A stretch of DNA of 64,000 bases from Xanthostigma xanthostigma (GCA_963575645.1 OY754467.1:7812001-7876000); one strand, 5' to 3'. Shown: positions 12,701 to 22,735, counted from the stretch's first letter. Made by a program: numbers and translations. Notes: a model not told the origin generated them from the sequence alone.

Positions 12701-14287
12701 TTGATATCGTGCATACTTATAGAAAAAGTCATTCTGAATCGATTCCGACCACCCGCAACCTTGTATCTCTTTTGGTTTCGGAGATATGGCCAATTTTAAC
12801 TGTTTAATTTTTTTTACATTTTAAACCGCCATAGCGTCTAAACTAAGAGAGATACGAATGTGCGCTTGGTCCCATTCGATTCAGCGTACTTTTTTCTATA
12901 AGACACGTTACTATTAAGCATATTTGAAAAAATTATATATTTTGCCAAATATCGCAAAACTTTCGTGTTTTCATATGCGATTTGCAAAACTGCAACTTTT
13001 TAAGACACTAAACGCCTTTTGGACCGTTCTATACTAACCGTACTTATAGAAAATTTCAAGCTGAATCGATTCCGACCATCCGCAACCCCGTATCACTTTT
13101 AGTTTCGGAGATATGAGCGTTTATTCATATTATTAGAAAAAAACTTAAAAACGCTGTAACTTCTAAACGACTAAAGATACGGAGGTGGGAGTGGGCGGAA
13201 TCGATTCAGCGCGATTTTTTCTATAAGAATAACCTCAGTTGTAAGTCGTTTGCAAACAATATGACAGTGATTTTTGGATTTTTTTAAAATTGGAAAAAGT
13301 AAGAAGGGGGTACCCTTCTTACAAAATTGGAAAATTTTCGAAAAATAAATTCGTTTGATATCGTGCATACTTATAGAAAAAGTCATTCTGAATCGATTCC
13401 GACCACCCGCAACCTTGTATCTCTTTTGGTTACATAGATATGGCCATTTTTAACTGTTTCATTTTTTTTACACTTTAAACCGTCATAGCGTCTAAACTAA
13501 GAGAGATACGAATGTGCGCTTGGTCCCATTCGATTCAGCGTACTTTTTTCTATAAGACACGTTACTATTAAGCATATTTGAAAAAATTATATATTTTGCC
13601 AAATATCGCAAAACTTTCATGTTTTCATATGCGTTTTGCAAAACTGCAACTTTTTAAGACACTAAACGCCTTTTGGACCGTTCTATACTAACCGTACTTA
13701 TAGAAAATTTCAAGCTGAATCGATTCCGACCATCCGCAACCCCGTATCACTTTTAGTTTCGGAGATATGAGCGTTTATTCATATTATTAGAAAAAAACTT
13801 AAAAACGCTGTAACTTCTAAACGACTAAAGATACGGAGGTGGGAGTGGGCGGAATCGATTCAGCGCGATTTTTTCTATAAGAATAACCTCAGTTGTAAGT
13901 CGTTTGCAAACAATATGACAGTGATTTTTGGATTTTTTTAAAATTGGAAAAAGTAAGAAGGGGGTACCCTTCTTACAAAATTGGAAAATTTTCGAAAAAT
14001 AAATTCGTTTGATATCGTGCATACTTATAGAAAAAGTCATTCTGAATCGATTCCGACCACCCGCAACCTTGTATCTCTTTTGGTTACATAGATATGGCCA
14101 TTTTTAACTGTTTAATTTTTTTTACACTTTAAACCGTTATAGCGTCTAAACTAAGAGAGATACGAATGTGCGCTTGGTCCCATTCGATTCAGCGTACTTT
14201 TTTCTATAAGACACGTTACTTTTAAGCATATTTGAAAAAATTATATATTTTGCCAAATATCGCAAAACTTTCGTGTTTTCATATGCG

Positions 14288-14866
14288 ATTTGCAAAACTG
14301 CAACTTTTTAAGACACTAAACGCCTTTTGGACCGTTCTATACTAACCGTACTTATACAAAATTTCAAGCTGATTCGATTCCGACCATCCGCAACCCCGTA
14401 TCACTTTTAGTTTCGGAGATATGAGCGTTTATTCATATTATTAGAAAAAATCTTAAAAACGCTGTAACTTCTAAACGACTAAAGATACGGAGGTGGGAGT
14501 GGGCGGAATCGATTCAGCGCGATTTTTTATATAAGAATAACCTCAGTTGTAAGTCGTTTGCAAACAATATGACAGTGATTTTTGGATTTTTTTAAAATTG
14601 GAAAAAGTAAGAAGGGGGTACCCTTCTTACAAAATTGGAAAATTTTCGAAAAATAAATTCGTTTGATATCGTGCATACTTATAGAAAAAGTCATTCTGAA
14701 TCGATTCCGACCACCCGCAACCTTGTATCTCTTTTGGTTTCGGAGATATTATTAGAAAAAAACTTAAAAACGCTGTAACTTCTAAACGACTAAAGATACG
14801 GAGGTGGGAAAGGTCGGAATCGATTTAGCGCGATTTTTTCTATAAGAATAACCTCAGTTGTAAGTA
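14288..14866. repeat. Terminal, rearranged satellite monomer at the right array edge
   Basis: The last copy follows the monomer up to the GAGATAT of its second half (about 14749). It then jumps into the first half of the repeat at TATTAGAAAAA, skipping about 16 bp of the expected first-half sequence. It continues for about 115 bp with extra substitutions (for example GGGAAAGGTCGG instead of GGGAGTGGGCGG) and stops at about 14866, where unrelated sequence begins. This looks like recombination between the two related half-units at the array boundary. Confidence 0.8.
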
Positions 14867-15270
14867 GAGAATACAATCCCGAGAATGTTTTTCAATCCCG
14901 GGATTAAAATATAAATCTAAATTTTTGTCCACAATCTTGCGATTTTTCTTATTAATTATGACGTTATGTTTAGTAATTTGTGGTTGGTCAGTTTTTCTTA
15001 AATTTTTGTTTTACGAGCTCGTCTGTGCGGTGTATAAAAACGGTTTTTAATGCGTAACTGGTTCGGGAAATAATTTTTGACGTAAAAAAGTCTTACATGA
15101 CATGTCGATAGGCAGCTGATGATGATGATTGTGATTTAGCAGATATTTATCCGCGGCCATTGATTATGGTTTAGGTAGATACATGTCACACGTATGACAC
15201 GTCATAAATTACCGTTATTGGCTGCTTCATTATATACAGGCTGTCCGATGATACAGTGACGGTCTCCTCT
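14867..15270. other. Array flank, no gene seen
   Basis: This is unique-looking AT-rich sequence. It contains two CAATCCCG words around 14874-14900, one inside an ATCCCGGGAT palindrome, and a GATGATGATGAT run near 15117. I see no coding frame of note. Confidence 0.5.
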
Positions 15271-15274
15271 CACC

Positions 15275-15560
15275 ATTCGTGTCAGGGTGGCCACAGGCTT
15301 GGAAAACCTGGAATTATCAGGAAATCCAATGCAATATGGAAATATCAGGGAATTTTACAAAGTATCAGAGAAAAATAGCATTTTGGGGTTTAAAATTTCT
15401 AGTTTTGAAAATTTGTTGTTGTTTTTTAAAGTGCCTAAATACTCAAAAAAAGTTTTTCCTAACTTTATGAATACCTGGTCATTGAGCCTGGTGTTCAATC
15501 TTCAATTTGGTGTTTTTTCGTTTGCTATGCGACTATTTATCGCTGATATATCGGCGATTA
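15275..15560 (+). repeat. Interspersed repeat copy 1, the TATCAGGGAATTTTAC family
   Basis: The tract reads through TGGAAAACCTGGAATTATCA, GGAAATATCAGGGAATTTTA and AAAATAGCATTTTGGGGTTT. The same words recur in the same order at 20935-21170. Two overlapping short reading frames cross it but do not resemble a known protein. It is a degenerate interspersed repeat of unknown class. Confidence 0.7.
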
Positions 15561-15693
15561 TTTAAAAAATAACTTAGCCTTGCAATTATATTTTTTATCA
15601 GTCTTTATTTTAACATTAAGTAATAAGTAAAATTGTCGACCAATTTTTCAGACAAATATATTAACAAAAAATAATAATTAATACATTTAATAC

Positions 15694-15733
15694 ATTAATA
15701 CGTTTCGGTCCGGATTTGGACCTTCTTCAGAAC
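15694..15733 (-). ncRNA. Hammerhead-ribozyme-like motif (candidate, one extra core base)
   Basis: Read on the minus strand, CTGAAGA (15730-15724) matches the CUGANGA core. It is followed by a 5-bp stem, GGTCC pairing with GGACC around a 6-nt loop (15722-15707), and then GAAA (15706-15703) followed by CG. This is the order of conserved elements in a type I hammerhead, and such motifs are known from Penelope-like retroelements. Against activity: there is one extra A (15723) between the core and stem II, and stems I and III are not clearly formed. It may be a decayed or non-functional copy. Confidence 0.3.
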
Positions 15734-15957
15734 TGATCTAAAAAATATAAAAATAATTAATAATATAGTTTCTAATTCGTATTTGAAAAAATTCGCTATC
15801 AATTATTTATTGAAGAATTCTAATTAGACGTTAATCAAAGATTTGATATAATAACAAGCTTTAGACTTAATATTATTATTAATCAACCTAGTACCCAGAA
15901 CCACTATGTAAGTGTGTGCGTGCGACTCGCAAATGTCTAAAAATTGACATGCGTTAC

Positions 15958-16457
15958 GTCATTATTAGTGATGCCACGAATAGTGATTTTGCCGAATACC
16001 GAATACCGAATATTCGGCCATGTTCTCGGCCGAAGCGCCGAATATTCGGCGGCCGAATGTTCGGCTAATTATTTGTACATTTCGCGGCTGACAGGTTACG
16101 ACTTGTCCCATTATGGAGCGTGCGGTAGCAACGCTGCGGACGTATTTGTTTCATTTGCGCAACTAGACCGTGTCACGACACGCATTATTTGTTCATTGTT
16201 ACATCAAATTGTGTTATTAATAGTCATTATTACTAAAAAATATCACTGTTTGGTCACTAAAAGCTTTACAAAATAATACTATTTAAGAAAAAAATCGCAT
16301 ATTTTTGAGTAATATGTGCGTTTTTCCCCATCATTTGATATTCGGTATTCGGCCGAATAGTACGCAACATTCGGCCGAATACCGAATATTAAAAAGGTAG
16401 CCGAATAGGCCGAATACCGAATAGTAGCCGAATATTCGTGGCATCTCTAGTCATTAT
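15958..16457. mobile_element. Non-autonomous hAT element with 8-bp target duplication
   Basis: The termini at 15966 and 16449 are inverted copies of TAG(T/A)GATGCCACGAATA, matching the YARNG-type hAT end. They are flanked by GTCATTAT at 15958-15965 and again at 16450-16457. The 484-bp element is packed with CCGAATATTCGG-like palindromes near both ends. Its middle carries no transposase. One frame of 110 codons crosses the left part but is composed of the palindromic repeats. Confidence 0.9.
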
Positions 16458-16680
16458 TACCTGGGTTTATTTTTCTGAAATTCGAACCCTTCGTTGCAAA
16501 GAAGCGTCCCTGTTGAGGTATAATAATAATAATGCGTTTAACGTCCGTTTCTCGACTTTATGTCATAACAGACGCCATTCGCATCATTACTGTACCATAC
16601 TTCCAGTTATTTTCTACATTAATTTTAACTTCCACATAATTAATAGCAATAAGCGAATAAAGGAATTTTAGGACATTAGA
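16458..16680. other. Spacer, no gene seen
   Basis: AT-rich sequence between the hAT element and the SINE. The left part contains a TAATAATAATAAT run near 16520. No supported feature. Confidence 0.4.
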
Positions 16681-16918
16681 ATAAGGTAGGCAAATGTTGA
16701 CCATGGCCTTGAATAAGGAACCATCTCGATATTTATCTGGAATTAATGAGAGAAACCATGGAAAACCTCAACAAGATGGCCGGTACAAGAGTTACCGTTT
16801 CTTGGCGAGAGGCAGCAGGAAAAAGTCCCCAGCCTTATGTGCCCCCGCCGGGATTCGAACCCAGTACTTCCCGAATGCGAGTCCAGTGGTCTCACCAGTA
16901 CACCACCTCGCTCGGTAG
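16680..16918 (-). mobile_element. tRNA-derived SINE
   Basis: On the minus strand, about 16916-16839 is a tRNA-like head. It has an A-box-like GGTGGTGTACTGG, an anticodon-like arm GGACTCGCATTCGGG (CGC, as in tRNA-Ala) and a perfect B box GGTTCGAATCC. The tRNA-unrelated body follows, with the words TTTCCATGGTTTCTC and GATGGTTCCTTATTCAAGGC, which resemble the conserved tail of widespread insect SINEs. The outer limits are approximate. Short frames on both strands cover it but are shadows of the SINE. Confidence 0.75.
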
Positions 16919-16968
16919 AAGCGTCACTATGTTCAGGTATAATATTGAGATGGCGTCGTTTCAAGACA

Positions 16969-17545
16969 TACACTATGTAAACACGTAAGGTGCACATAGG
17001 GAAATTAGCATTGGGAAAAACACTTTGATCAGAGTTAGCCATGACTGCATTAATTGTTATTTCGATATTGAATTATCGTGGTAATCTTGAGGATTTCTAT
17101 TTTATTTTGATTTATTTTTATTTTAGTTGGCTTTCTTAATAATAAAAAGCTCTTATAAATCATTATTTTAATTTTTTTGTACAAAAATAAAACAAGAAAA
17201 CAACTCCATCTGTTTGAAAACATTTCATTCAAAAATTGTCTGACTGGTATGACGTATGCGCGTTGGTAAATCAGTGACCCAATGTCTTTAGGTTCAACAC
17301 GAATAGGCGGAGATATTTGATCTCGCACCATATTTAAGTATTTTTGGGAATTTAATGTTCCATTAATAAAAAAGTCCGATTATGTTGTAATCATTTGAAT
17401 ATTTTCTTCGGTAGTATACACCTTCATTTTGCAAAAGAATATTATCTGTGAAATTGAAAAACAAGATTTCAAGGCTCACTGTGATCCAGTCATTTTTTCC
17501 CAATGTTAATTTCCCTATGTGCACCTTACGTGTTTACATGCTGTA
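16969..17545 (-). mobile_element. Internally deleted Tc1/mariner-type element
   Basis: Inverted repeats of about 45 bp occupy 16971-17015 and 17495-17543. They begin CACTATGTAAACACGTAAGG on the left and CAGCATGTAAACACGTAAGG on the right when read inward, and are flanked by TA at 16969-16970 and 17544-17545. The CAGT-like terminus, TA target and transposase remnant inside (minus strand, 17200-17410) place it in the Tc1/mariner group. At 573 bp it is far shorter than an autonomous element. A solo end of the same family lies at 46869-46983. Confidence 0.88.
17200..17410 (-). pseudogene. DDE transposase fragment (Tc1/mariner type)
   Basis: The minus-strand translation carries INGTLNSQKYLNMVRDQI followed, after about 20 residues, by IPVRQFLNEMFSNRW. 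These match in order the 'F.nGt.n...YL.mL.dqI.P' and 'pVR.fLne.FpnRW' blocks of Tc1/mariner transposases of the WPPRSPDLTPLDFFLWG type. The catalytic block that should lie between them (QDGAPPHYA) is degraded, and the C-terminal DPPD-like block is gone. It is a relic inside the deleted element, not a working gene. Confidence 0.75.
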
Positions 17546-17880
17546 TATACAACTAACATGTAATCATCGGTTGATCACATTTGCATACCATTCACATGTG
17601 ATGATTAGATTACCTACAATATCGTGTGTTTGTGACCAGTAAACAGGTAATTTTTTTATTTATTGTTTTGTCTGTTAGTCAGTCACGCGTAGATCACCGA
17701 ACTCGATAATTAATGTACTATGAAAACAACACAAAATGTAGTAAATTCTAAACAACATTAAAAAGACATCAACCGACGGGTGTGGTTTATTTGTAATGCT
17801 AGGTTTGAAAGAGGCAGAGAGATATTGTAGATTATAGACGCTCGTAAACTTAGGCAATTAGCGTCATTTTAAATTCTTAC
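17546..17880. other. Spacer, no gene seen
   Basis: AT-rich sequence with CACATGTGATGATTAGATTACC near 17592 and its approximate inverse near 17560. No supported gene. A 60-codon minus-strand frame has no recognisable domain. Confidence 0.4.
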
Positions 17881-17883
17881 GAT

Positions 17884-17950
17884 CGCTGCACACGAGGCTG
17901 ATTTTGCCGCTGGACTTGTGCTGGGTAGCGCGCTGGCTGCTGAGATGGAA
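17884..17950 (-). mobile_element. Fragment of the GCTGCACACGAGGC terminal-repeat family
   Basis: GCTGCACACGAGGCTGATTT, then TTGCCGCTGGACTTGTGCTG, is the same sequence (about 60 bp) as the reverse complement of the right arm of the element at 57203-57606. Only one end is seen here. Confidence 0.6.
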
Positions 17951-18413
17951 AACCAATCAGAAAACAGTGTATACAAAGTGAGATAGTAATACAGTAACAG
18001 AGACCCCCCAGCAGGCGAAGACAAAGAATTTCGTGAGACAACAATCTGTTCGTCATTCTAACAATGACACACGGATTGTTGCGGGACAACAATCGGGTCG
18101 ATTGTTCAAATAATAATAATATTCGTAGGTAAAAAAGGCATTGTTGCCAAATTCCAGATAACAATGAAGGCAAGAAAAATAAAGAACTATCCAGCGCATA
18201 TATATACCACCGCGATAGCTCAGTGAATAGACAGTCATAAATTGTGTTTCATCGAGTGAACAATCGACATAAATTGACAGTCAGTACCGTGAATAGTACT
18301 GAAGTAACTGCTGTGATAAATAAATGAACTGTGTAAATAAATATTTTTTATTACTCATGCGGGAAAAGTGGTATGTTTACGTACGCTGTTACGGTTGAAA
18401 AGTAGCTATTTTC

Positions 18414-18470
18414 ATTTGCGTGCGGAAACTTTATTTGTCGCACTGAAATTATTGTTTTCCGCACGCAAAT
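18414..18470. repeat. Short perfect hairpin
   Basis: ATTTGCGTGCGGAAA at 18414-18428 is the inverse of TTTCCGCACGCAAAT at 18456-18470, with a 27-bp loop. A second small hairpin, GTGCG..CGCAC, lies near 18625-18642. This may be the remains of a foldback element. Confidence 0.6.
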
Positions 18471-18950
18471 TCAGAGTTATCATAGTTACCAATACAATAA
18501 CAATTTTAACTGAATTGTCAACTTTTTAATGATTTAATTTTTATTACTTCTAATTTCTTTTTTTAATTCGTAATAAAATTTTAATTAAATTTAATTCGTA
18601 ATAAAAAATAGTATGTGCAACTCGTGCGGCATTGTCGCACTAGTTGCTCAATATACTATTCCACCATGGACTAGAACAGTTTTGTTACAATACTGTAATT
18701 CTACACCAGTTACTATGACGTGTATAAGGTGTATGTGATATCCGATTGGTTAGATTCAAAAAATGACAGTGAAAGACGAGAAGTTTTTACGTATTTTCGA
18801 GGAAATCCGCAGTCAAAATTTAGCGTTTTCTATGACTTAAAAAAAAGTTAAAATTTTGGCACACTAGTTATTGAATTGGACTCTGAATAAATAATTATTG
18901 TTAAAGCCAAAAAAAAAAAATTTGAAAAGAAGTTTGACCCTGCAGGCCAT
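18471..18950. other. Spacer, no gene seen
   Basis: AT-rich sequence with a duplicated TTAATTCGTAATAAAA word near 18565-18608. No supported feature. Confidence 0.4.
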
Positions 18951-19927
18951 CCCTGTAACTTCCCGCTATTTTCGAGTTAAAAAAAAAAACACTTTGTTAC
19001 GAAATTTTCGTTCACTATATCTCATGAACAAATGAACCGATTTTGATGCGATTTGCGGCAGTCCACTCAATTTTTTATCCTAAAAAAGTAATTTATTACA
19101 GAAAAATCGATCTCATAGGAATTTTACGAGCAATTTAAAAAAAAACACTTTTTTACAAATTTTTCGTTCATGATATCTCGTGAACAAATGAGCCGATTTT
19201 GATGCGATTTGCGTCGATCGACGCAGTTTTTTTAACCTAAGAAAGTAAATTATTACAAAAAAATCGATTTGATAAGAATTTTACGAGAAATTATAAAAAA
19301 TTATTTTTTTCCTAATTTTTCGTTCACGTTATCTCATGAACAAATGAACCAATTTTGATCTGGTTTGCGGCGATCGACGCAGTTTTTTTAACCTAAGAAA
19401 ATAAATTATTACAAAAAAATCGATTTGATAAGAATTTTACGAGTAATTATAAAAAATTACTTTTCTCCTAATTTTTCGTTTACGTTATCTCATGAACAAA
19501 TGAACCAATTTTGATCTGGTTTGCGGCGATCGACGCAGTTTTTTTAGCCTAAGAAAGTAATTTATTACAAAAAAATCGATCTGATAACAATTTTAAGAAT
19601 CATTTTAAAAAAACACTTTTTTACGATTTTTTCGTTCACGGTATCTCGTGAACAAATGAACCGATTTTGATGCGGTTTGCGGAAATCGACGCAGTTTGTT
19701 AAGGAGAAGAGCTGATTAGATTTTGGAATTATTCGGTTTAGTAGTTTAGAAAATATTTTACAAAAACAAATTTTAAAAAATTTTTGAAACTTGTTTTTTA
19801 AAGATTTCTCAAAATTTTTTGGGCCGAACCGTTTCAAATTTTCAGGAAGTCTAATTTCACCAAGATCACGTCAGATGCCGCAAACCGCGTTTCAGTCGGA
19901 TACTCCGTTCAAAAGATATAAAGGGTT

Positions 19928-19961
<34 letters not shown>

Positions 19962-20134
19962 TACATATAGCCCTACGGACATCATCGCCAAAATAGTTTT
20001 AATAGCTTCCTAGGACCTCAAAACGTCGAGATCTGGCGAAAACTCGATTTTCGAAAATCGGGGTGAAACCAATAACTTCCCGATTTTTGAAAAAAAAAAA
20101 ATTTTTTTTTTTTTTTTTAAAGCGGGAAGTTAAA
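18951..20134. mobile_element. Inverted-repeat element with internal 156-bp tandem repeats
   Basis: It is bounded by TAACTTCCCGCT (about 18957) and AGCGGGAAGTTA (about 20134). The left two thirds hold five diverged tandem copies of a unit of about 156 bp. The right third has an ATAC/AC microsatellite (19929-19968) and a second AACTTCCCG word near 20075, followed by a long A/T-rich hairpin. It carries no transposase. The superfamily is not assigned; end sequences of this kind are common in insect non-autonomous elements. Confidence 0.7.
18985..19735 (+). repeat. Tandem repeat, about 5 copies of 156 bp
   Basis: The word TCATGAACAAATGAACC or a close variant, preceded by TTTTTCGTTCA, recurs at about 19009, 19165, 19321, 19478 and 19633. 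Spacing is 155-157 bp. Each unit also carries GCGATTTGCGG-like and AAATTATTACAAAAAAATCG-like words. The copies are diverged, so the array is old. Confidence 0.9.
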
Positions 20135-20930
20135 AAATTATTGGTCACCATGGAACTTTACTATCTCTTGACAACGTCTGGAAGCGAATCCTTTTTGAAT
20201 ATTCAGTTATCGCTTCGGTGAATTGAATCGAAACGCAAATTGAATACAAATTGACACAGATATTTTATTATGTTATTATCAACCAAGCGTTACGCGGTTT
20301 CTGTTAACAACAATATCATAAACAATTCAATAATAAGTACGTATAATATGAAATTGTATACAATTTCTGTAGCCATATTGCACAACTGCTTATGCCAAAT
20401 ATTTTGACTTCCAAAAAAATTGATGATTTTTAACATTTTTGATGTAAAACATTTAGTGGCGCGCCTTGGCAGTAAAACCATGCCAAACGGCATGACGCTC
20501 TCTTATGCCGTCATGCCTCCTCTACGCCACCGCTCTCGACTCCTCTGTACGAAGTGGTAATAAAACGCCTGCTTTGAAAGGGCGAATCACCGAAAGAGCA
20601 GATTTTGAAATTATTTTAACTATAGGTTTGGCATACGCGATTTTGCCTTTTGGCCACATATTTTTATATTATTTGTTCAAAATAACATACTGATGCAACT
20701 TGCAGAGCTATCTGTCGTCTGTGCAATGCAATTAACTATCGAATGTCTGAATGATCATTAATTTAACTGTATATTCAACGGCGCATAGCTTTATTATTAG
20801 TGGAAATATTCTAAAATCGCGATTCTATTAACCCTTTGCTCGCGGCGCTCTCTAAATTGTTAGCTGACTTTTAGAATATAACAGTTTTTATATAGAAACT
20901 TTTGAAATATGTTGTCGAGCGTGTATAATT
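20135..20930. other. Spacer, no gene seen
   Basis: Mixed sequence. GGCATGACGC / GCCGTCATGCC around 20489-20518 forms a short imperfect inverted repeat. Two short frames (about 60 codons) on opposite strands have no recognisable domain. Confidence 0.4.
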
Positions 20931-20934
20931 AACC

Positions 20935-21175
20935 AGGTTAGTAAAACTTGGACTTATCAGGGAATTCGATGTAGCCTGGAAATATCAGGGAATTTTACAA
21001 AGTATCAGGGAAAAATAGCATTTTGGAGTTTAAAATGTCTAGTTTTGAAAATTTTTTGTCGTTTTAAAACTGCCTTCAGACTCGAATAAAGTTTTTCCTA
21101 GCTTTATGAATACCTGATCATTGAGCCTTTGCTAGTCGACTATTTATCGCTAAGATATCGGCGGTTAAGTAAGAA
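20935..21175 (+). repeat. Interspersed repeat copy 2, the TATCAGGGAATTTTAC family
   Basis: Collinear with 15275-15560: TATCAGGGAATTCGATGTAG, GGAAATATCAGGGAATTTTA, AAAATAGCATTTTGGAGTTT and GAATACCTGATCATTGAGCC all recur. A related short piece, CCTGGAAACCTAGAATTATC, lies at 21411-21430. Confidence 0.75.
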
Positions 21176-21865
21176 GTAGGTAGCCTTTGGTTTTTTACCA
21201 TCGATATCTCTAATGATCGCACAGTGAAAAGAAGGCTTACTGTGCCATCATTAGCTTAAGAGATAAAGTTTTGTATGCGTAAAAAAATTAGAAAAAAATA
21301 TTTTTTAAATTTCGGTTTGAAAACGTACAAAAAAAAATGACTTTAATCAAAACTTATATCTCGATCATATACAAACTAAATTTTCGAATAATGGAAAAGT
21401 ATAATAAATTTCCTGGAAACCTAGAATTATCAAGGAAATTTGAAATCATTTTTCTGTGGTCAAAAATGGTGAAAATCATGTGAAAACCAGCTATTTTATA
21501 GGAGATACGTGTAAAAAATACTATTTTTATCTCGTGCGTGATGATATTATGATTATGTTATGTCATCGCGTACTAAAAACATAACGTACTACTCTATATG
21601 TGCGTTATTTTACTTGAAATTTTAAAGCAAAAAAAAATCGCGCATAAAAACTGAATATAAGCAGTTTGTCTTCAGTTTTCCGTGTAACTTTTAATATCGC
21701 AAAATATGCGGCACAGATAAGTTAAGTCTCTTATATAATATGAAAATGGAGTGCATTCTTTGTACTTCAAAAAAAAGGACAGAGATAAACTTCAAGGTTT
21801 GTACAAATTTCACAAGAATTTTGGCTATGCATATTCTCATTTTGACGTGGAAACGTTTATTTTTT
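21176..21865. other. Spacer, no gene seen
   Basis: AT-rich sequence that includes the TGGAAACC repeat piece at 21411. No gene supported. Confidence 0.4.
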
Positions 21866-21868
21866 TTC

Positions 21869-22423
21869 AGAGCGGAGCGAGTCGCTCTTTTTTTGTGAAT
21901 AACTCACTCCGAGCGGCCATTGCTCTGTGCTGAGCTATTCTGTACTGTTGCATTCGCACATTTGAAGCGCGCACACAGCACAGGGCACAGAGACACTAGT
22001 GAACTTTGCACGTACGGAGTTATCTTTTGCTGAGTCGTTTAATGTCGAATGACACACTGTTTACAGTGACTTAAACCATTCACATTGACGTCGTTGACAA
22101 AGATATAATATTGTAACAATAAATATTATTATTGTTAAGCTTTTATTATACTTTATAGTTTATCCGAAATGCGAATAATATAAGATCAGAATCATATTAA
22201 AATGAACTCAGAGCTGAGTGTGTGTATTGTGCTGTGCAATGCTAAGTGACTCCTGAGCATGCATGATGACAGTTCACACATCTGCAGTCTGCACTCTTGT
22301 GTAGTGCGTACTGTCTAGTGTCGCTCCTTTATACGACTCCCTGTGAGCGACTCTTTTTAGTGAGCGGAGCGCACGGAGCCAGCTCCCAATAAAGAGTCAT
22401 GTAGACACATTACTAGTCTATTC
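21869..22423 (-). mobile_element. hAT element copy, one end truncated
   Basis: This is the reverse complement of most of 41831-42438. Shared blocks include AGCGGAGCGAGTCG, AACTCAGAGCTGAGTGTGTG-like and CCATTCACATTGACGTCGTT. The intact end, ...ACACATTACTA, lies at 22415 and is followed by GTCTATTC. The other end breaks off near 21869, so no target duplication can be checked. Confidence 0.8.
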
Positions 22424-22610
22424 GCTTGTTATGTACAGCGGTAACCCCGATCGATTCTTTCTCGTGTTTCAAAATACCGTCAGATTTGAATCGCTAATAA
22501 CTACGAGACTAATTATGCATCAACAACGGTCGAGCTCGCACGAGTAGTGCATGTCTGTACGAGTTCGTCGCGCAGGTTTTGTTTTGCCAGTGACGTCATC
22601 GCACGGGTGT
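22424..22610. other. Spacer
   Basis: Unassigned sequence between repeats, with GCTCGCACGAG near 22524. No gene seen. Confidence 0.3.
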
Positions 22611-22613
22611 GGG

Positions 22614-22735
22614 CTAGGGATTGCAGAACCGGTACTGAAACCGAATTTTATTTCCCGGTACTAGAGGAGATCTAGTACCGAGAAATACAGGGAAATTCGA
22701 TACTTTCGGTACTAGAGAAAAAATGTGTTAAATGC
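22614..22735 (+). mobile_element. Possible hAT end fragment (TAGGG.TTG..GTACCGG)
   Basis: TAGGGATTGCAGAACCGGTA at 22616 is followed by several GGTACTAG and CTAGTACC words. TAGGGTTGGCAGTACCGGAA occurs again at 22844 in the same orientation. The start fits a hAT-type terminus, but I find no matching inverse end or duplication, so the call is weak. Confidence 0.35.

Larger units (their letters stand above)
1..14866. repeat. Satellite DNA array, 654-bp monomer, about 21 tandem copies
   Basis: Head-to-tail copies start near 1, 655, 1309, 3175, 3828, 4482, 5135, 5789, 6442, 7096, 7750, 8404, 9058, 9712, 10365, 11018, 11672, 12326, 12980, 13634 and 14288. Monomer length is 654 bp, or 653 bp in one variant type that carries a longer T-run and loses one base nearby. 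Copies are nearly identical over long stretches. The array is open at the left edge of the window and is interrupted once, by the palindromic element at 1342-2550. Each monomer contains two related halves of about 326 bp, both with a CTTATAGAAAA start and a CTGAATCGATTCCGACCA core. Minus-strand reading frames of 71 codons recur in about half of the copies, but they simply follow the repeat and look non-coding. Confidence 0.98.

Noticed and set aside
1-14866. A CRISPR-like or phage-like repeat array.
   Set aside because: The repeat unit is 654 bp with no unique spacers, and the window is eukaryotic with introns and SINEs.
15944-16276. A 110-codon plus-strand frame.
   Set aside because: It overlaps the hAT left terminus and its palindromic repeats; the amino-acid pattern is the repeat translated.
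16743-17042. Overlapping frames of 74-99 codons on both strands.
   Set aside because: They run through the tRNA-derived SINE and the end of the Tc1-like element and have no protein similarity that I recognise.
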